Shown here in pieces: positions 4,937-7,083 of a stretch of DNA of 7,083 nt. The notes beneath the pieces were generated by a model. It saw only the letters and a program-made list of their open reading frames with translations. It did no database searches and was not told the DNA's origin. The stretch's first letter is position 1, and each line of letters starts with the position of its first letter. The stretch lies in assembly GCA_028277295.1 (NCBI GenBank), contig JANQGN010000037.1:1-7083 (forward strand), in the 5' to 3' direction. The position numbers were made by a program, and so were the translations under genes. Source of the stretch: Rhodospira sp. (lineage in GTDB: Bacteria; Pseudomonadota; Alphaproteobacteria; Rhodospirillales; Rhodospirillaceae).

Positions 4937-6382
4937 TCACGTCCGGCCGTAGGTGTCCTCTAGCCGGACGATGTCATCCTCGCCCAGGTAGGGACCCGAC
5001 TGCACTTCGATGATGCGCAGCGGCAGCTTGCCCGGGTTCTCCAGCCGGTGCACGGTCCCCAGCGGGATGAAGGTGGACTGGTTCTCGTGGAGAAGGAAGC
5101 TCTCTTCCCCGCGCGTGACCCGGGCCGTGCCTTCCACCACGATCCAGTGCTCGGCCCGATGATGGTGCATCTGCAAACTGAGGCGTGCGCCAGGGTTGAC
5201 CACGATCTGCTTCACCTGGAAGCGTTCGCCCAGGTCGATGCCCCGGAAGCTTCCCCAGGGGCGATACACCGTGGAATGTAGCCGGCCCTCCGGGCGATCG
5301 GCGGCGTTCAGACGGGCGACGATCTCCTTGACCTTGGCGGCTTGATCGCGCGGCGCCACCAGAACCGCGTCGTCGGTGGCCACCACCACGGCGTCGCTGA
5401 GGCCCACCACGGTGACCAGAGGTCCCTCGGACCGGACATAGCAGTCGTGGGTGTCATCGGTCATCACATCGCCGACCAGCACGTTGCCGGCGGTGTCGCG
5501 GGTCCCGATATCCCACAGCGCCCCCCAGGCGCCCACGTCGTTCCAGCCCATGGAGACCGGCACCACGGCGGCGCGTTCGGTGTGCTCCATGACCGCGTGG
5601 TCGATGGACAGGGCGACGGTCTCGGCGAAGGGTTTGGCGGCGAGGCGCAGGAAGTCCAGGTCGCCGGTGGCCTGCTCCAGGGCGGCGCGGGCGGCTGTCA
5701 CCGTCTCTGGATGCAGACGCGTCATCTCGTCCAGGAAGGCCCCGGCGGCGAAGGCGAAGATGCCGCTGTTCCAGAGATACCCGCCCTCGCGCAAATAGCC
5801 CTCGGCGGCGGCCTGGTCTGGCTTCTCAACGAACCGGGCCACGTGATGGGCGCCTTGCACGCCGTCCAGGGGGGCGCCGGCGCGAATGTAGCCGTAGCCG
5901 GTCTCCGCGTGTTCCGGGGTGATGCCGAAGGTCACCAGCAGGCCACGGCGGGCGGCCCGGGCGGCGACGGCCATGGCGGCGTGGAAGGCGGCGACGTCGG
6001 CGATCACATGATCCGAGGGCATCAGCAGCACCACGCCGTCAGGATCGTGCCGGGCCACGGACAGGGCCGCCACGGTGGCGGCGGGGGCGGTGTTGCGCCC
6101 CTCCGGTTCCAGCAGGATTCCGCCGGGCTTGATCCCGGCGGCGCGCAGTTGTTCCGCGACGAGAAAGCGGTGCTCCTCGTTGCAGACGATCAGGGGCTCG
6201 GAGAAGCCTGGTCCGGCCACCCGTCGCGCGGTGGCCTGAACCATGGTCTCCGTGTCGGCCAGAGGCAGGAACTGCTTGGGATAGAGCGCTCGGGACATGG
6301 GCCACAGGCGGGTTCCGGCGCCGCCGGACAGGATGACGGGGTGAAGCGTGGCCGTGTCGCTGGCGGGCGCGTGCGGACTCAT
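4937..6382 (-). CDS. manC: Mannose-1-phosphate guanylyltransferase / mannose-6-phosphate isomerase
   Basis: The protein has 481 residues, the usual length of the bifunctional ManC/AlgA/XanB family. It converts fructose-6-P to mannose-6-P, and mannose-1-P plus GTP to GDP-mannose, in the cytoplasm. A phosphomannomutase encoded elsewhere would link the two steps. The N-terminal nucleotidyltransferase shows LSGGAGTRLWPMSR (18-31), YPKQFLP (34-40), LEPEGRNTAPA (91-101), PSDHVI (122-127), FVEKP (184-188), LWNSGIF (203-209) and GWNDVGAW (279-286). The C-terminal cupin isomerase domain shows RPWGSF (374-379) and the metal-binding QMHHHRAEHWIVVEG (404-418). The ATG at 6382 is chosen because it gives a family-typical N-terminus. 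The frame stays open to 6484, but that extension runs into the upstream gene. It lies 55 bases after the small secreted protein gene on the same strand and converges with the OmpA-family gene. GDP-mannose supply fits the EPS genes nearby. Confidence 0.95.
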   Translation of the reverse strand: MSPHAPASDTATLHPVILSGGAGTRLWPMSRALYPKQFLPLADTETMVQATARRVAGPGFSEPLIVCNEEHRFLVAEQLRAAGIKPGGILLEPEGRNTAPAATVAALSVARHDPDGVVLLMPSDHVIADVAAFHAAMAVAARAARRGLLVTFGITPEHAETGYGYIRAGAPLDGVQGAHHVARFVEKPDQAAAEGYLREGGYLWNSGIFAFAAGAFLDEMTRLHPETVTAARAALEQATGDLDFLRLAAKPFAETVALSIDHAVMEHTERAAVVPVSMGWNDVGAWGALWDIGTRDTAGNVLVGDVMTDDTHDCYVRSEGPLVTVVGLSDAVVVATDDAVLVAPRDQAAKVKEIVARLNAADRPEGRLHSTVYRPWGSFRGIDLGERFQVKQIVVNPGARLSLQMHHHRAEHWIVVEGTARVTRGEESFLLHENQSTFIPLGTVHRLENPGKLPLRIIEVQSGPYLGEDDIVRLEDTYGRT

Positions 6383-6437
6383 GGGGGCGGACCTGTGCCG
6401 GTGGGAGGGGAGCAAGGACGTGACGTGAGGGGCGGTG

Positions 6438-6800
6438 TCAGCGCAACCGCGTGCAGCGTACCTGCTCGTCGCGCAGCAGGTCATTCAGGGTTCCCTGGAG
6501 TGTTACCCCACGGCCGCGCCCGTCCCCCGCCATGCAGGTGATGCCGCCGGTGGACAGGCTGGCGCAGTCCACGGCGCGCTCGAAATTGCTGTAGGCCCAG
6601 ACTTGGCCCCCCATGCGGCGCAGGTTGAACTCCACGTGCGCCGGCCGAGCGGTTGGGTGCGTGCACTCGAACACCACGGTCGCCGGACCGGTGCCGTCGA
6701 TTTGACGAATGGCGTCGCCTTGCTGGGCCAGGGCGGGCACGGCCGCCAGGGAGACGATCACAGCGGCGGCCAGGGTCAGGGACGAGCGATGTCGGATCAT
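6438..6800 (-). CDS. Small secreted four-cysteine protein, function unknown
   Basis: The protein has 120 residues. The ATG at 6800-6798 follows AGGGAG (6813-6808) at 7 nt. Residues 1-25 are a clear Sec signal peptide (MIRHR start, hydrophobic core ~8-20, cleavage after ALA before QQGD). The mature ~95-residue part has exactly four cysteines (46, 79, 89, 116), an even number consistent with two disulfides in the periplasm, in the contexts FECTHP, VDCASL, ITCMAG and VRCTRL. I do not recognise the family. The mixed strand-like pattern (ATVVFEC, AHVEFNL, VWAYSNF) suggests a small beta-rich domain. It is the first gene of a likely pair with manC (55-bp gap), but no shared function can be read from sequence. 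The start and signal peptide are well supported; the role is not. Confidence 0.8.
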   Translation of the reverse strand: MIRHRSSLTLAAAVIVSLAAVPALAQQGDAIRQIDGTGPATVVFECTHPTARPAHVEFNLRRMGGQVWAYSNFERAVDCASLSTGGITCMAGDGRGRGVTLQGTLNDLLRDEQVRCTRLR

Positions 6801-6889
6801 GGCGAGGCTCCCTGTCGGCGAGGGGGAGGCGGATGGGTCCCGGCTCGGACCCCACCGCCGTCTGGAGAAAAGCGCGCGAAGGCGGCTGA

Positions 6890-6918
6890 ATGATGGCCGA
6901 TCCCCCCGGCGCGATCAA
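6890..6918 (-). promoter_or_regulatory. Candidate sigma-70-type promoter for the minus-strand pair
   Basis: Read on the minus strand, TTGATC (6918-6913) stands 17 nt before CATCAT (6895-6890). Each hexamer matches its consensus at 4 of 6 positions with ideal spacing. Transcription would start near 6883, giving an 80-odd-base leader before the ATG at 6800. The match is moderate and such pairs arise by chance. Confidence 0.3.
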
Positions 6919-6980
6919 CCGATGGGGTGCGCTCGCAAGGCTCCGAACCCGGATAACAAATCCGTCAGGTTGCTCGTCTC

Positions 6981-7080
6981 CGTTGGAGATCCTTCGCGCC
7001 CTGCGGACGCTCAGGATGAGGACGTTCACTTTTTAAGGGCTTCATCCTGAGGAAGCGGAGCGACCGAAGGATCTCCATCG
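6981..7080. repeat. 100-bp intergenic palindromic repeat
   Basis: Two 39-nt arms (6981-7019 and 7042-7080) are inverted copies matching at 30 of 39 positions with no gaps. Blocks of 12 (GGAGATCCTTCG, 6985-6996, with 7065-7076) and 10 (CTCAGGATGA, 7010-7019, with 7042-7051) are perfect. The 22-nt centre is AT-richer and includes TTTTT. The inner 13 nt of each arm diverge. The GATCCTTCG...CTCAGGATGA layout resembles palindromic repeats I recall as common between genes in alphaproteobacteria. That family link is from memory. It may extend beyond the window. Confidence 0.7.
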
Positions 7081-7083
7081 ATG

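Noticed and set aside
6383..6484. Extended manC N-terminus up to 6484
   Set aside because: It would overlap the end of the upstream secreted protein gene and adds 34 residues not expected in this family.
5342..6541. 399-codon open frame on the plus strand
   Set aside because: It is antisense to manC, whose motifs are unmistakable. The Gly/His-rich translation is a mirror artefact of GC-rich coding.
1..7083. CRISPR array, tRNA or rRNA
   Set aside because: No regularly spaced direct repeats, cloverleaf-forming stretch or rRNA-like sequence was seen.

Overview
This is a GC-rich window (roughly 70% by eye) from a Gram-negative bacterium. It is most likely an alphaproteobacterium, and perhaps a Rhodospirillales relative. 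The reasons are the GC-biased codon use, secreted FecR-domain and OmpA-type proteins, a bifunctional ManC, and an intergenic palindrome of the GATCCTTCG...CTCAGGATGA type that I remember from alphaproteobacterial genomes. The taxonomic placement is inference.

Layout. Bases 1-2754 (+ strand) look like the downstream end of an exopolysaccharide (EPS) gene cluster. They hold the C-terminal end of a CpsD/BY-kinase-like P-loop ATPase, a CBM2 + GH113-like glycoside hydrolase without a signal peptide, and an ExoM-like GT2 glycosyltransferase joined to it by an ATGA overlap. Bases 2755-3181 carry no convincing gene but are rich in dyad symmetry: a perfect 14-bp palindrome, a 7-3-7 inverted repeat, and a 99-bp MITE-like element with near-matching 16-bp ends and TNA-type flanks. 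Bases 3182-4911 (+) encode a secreted FecR-domain protein followed by a secreted OmpA-family protein, a probable two-gene envelope operon. Bases 4937-6800 (- strand, convergent) encode a small secreted four-cysteine protein of unknown function and then the bifunctional mannose-1-phosphate guanylyltransferase / mannose-6-phosphate isomerase (ManC/AlgA type). Bases 6801-7083 are non-coding, with a candidate promoter for the minus-strand pair and a 100-bp palindromic repeat at the window edge.

How the genes fit together. ManC makes GDP-mannose, a sugar donor for polysaccharide assembly. The GT2 enzyme would add a sugar to the lipid-linked repeat unit. The kinase-like ATPase would control chain polymerisation and export. 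The GH113-like enzyme (the founding family activity is beta-mannanase) could trim or edit a mannose- or glucose-containing chain. The FecR and OmpA proteins are envelope proteins whose link to the polysaccharide is only positional. No CRISPR array, tRNA, rRNA, phage gene or intact transposase was seen. No clearly new multi-gene system is evident. The most unusual items are the palindrome-rich gap, the leaderless CBM2-GH113 enzyme and the uncharacterised secreted proteins.
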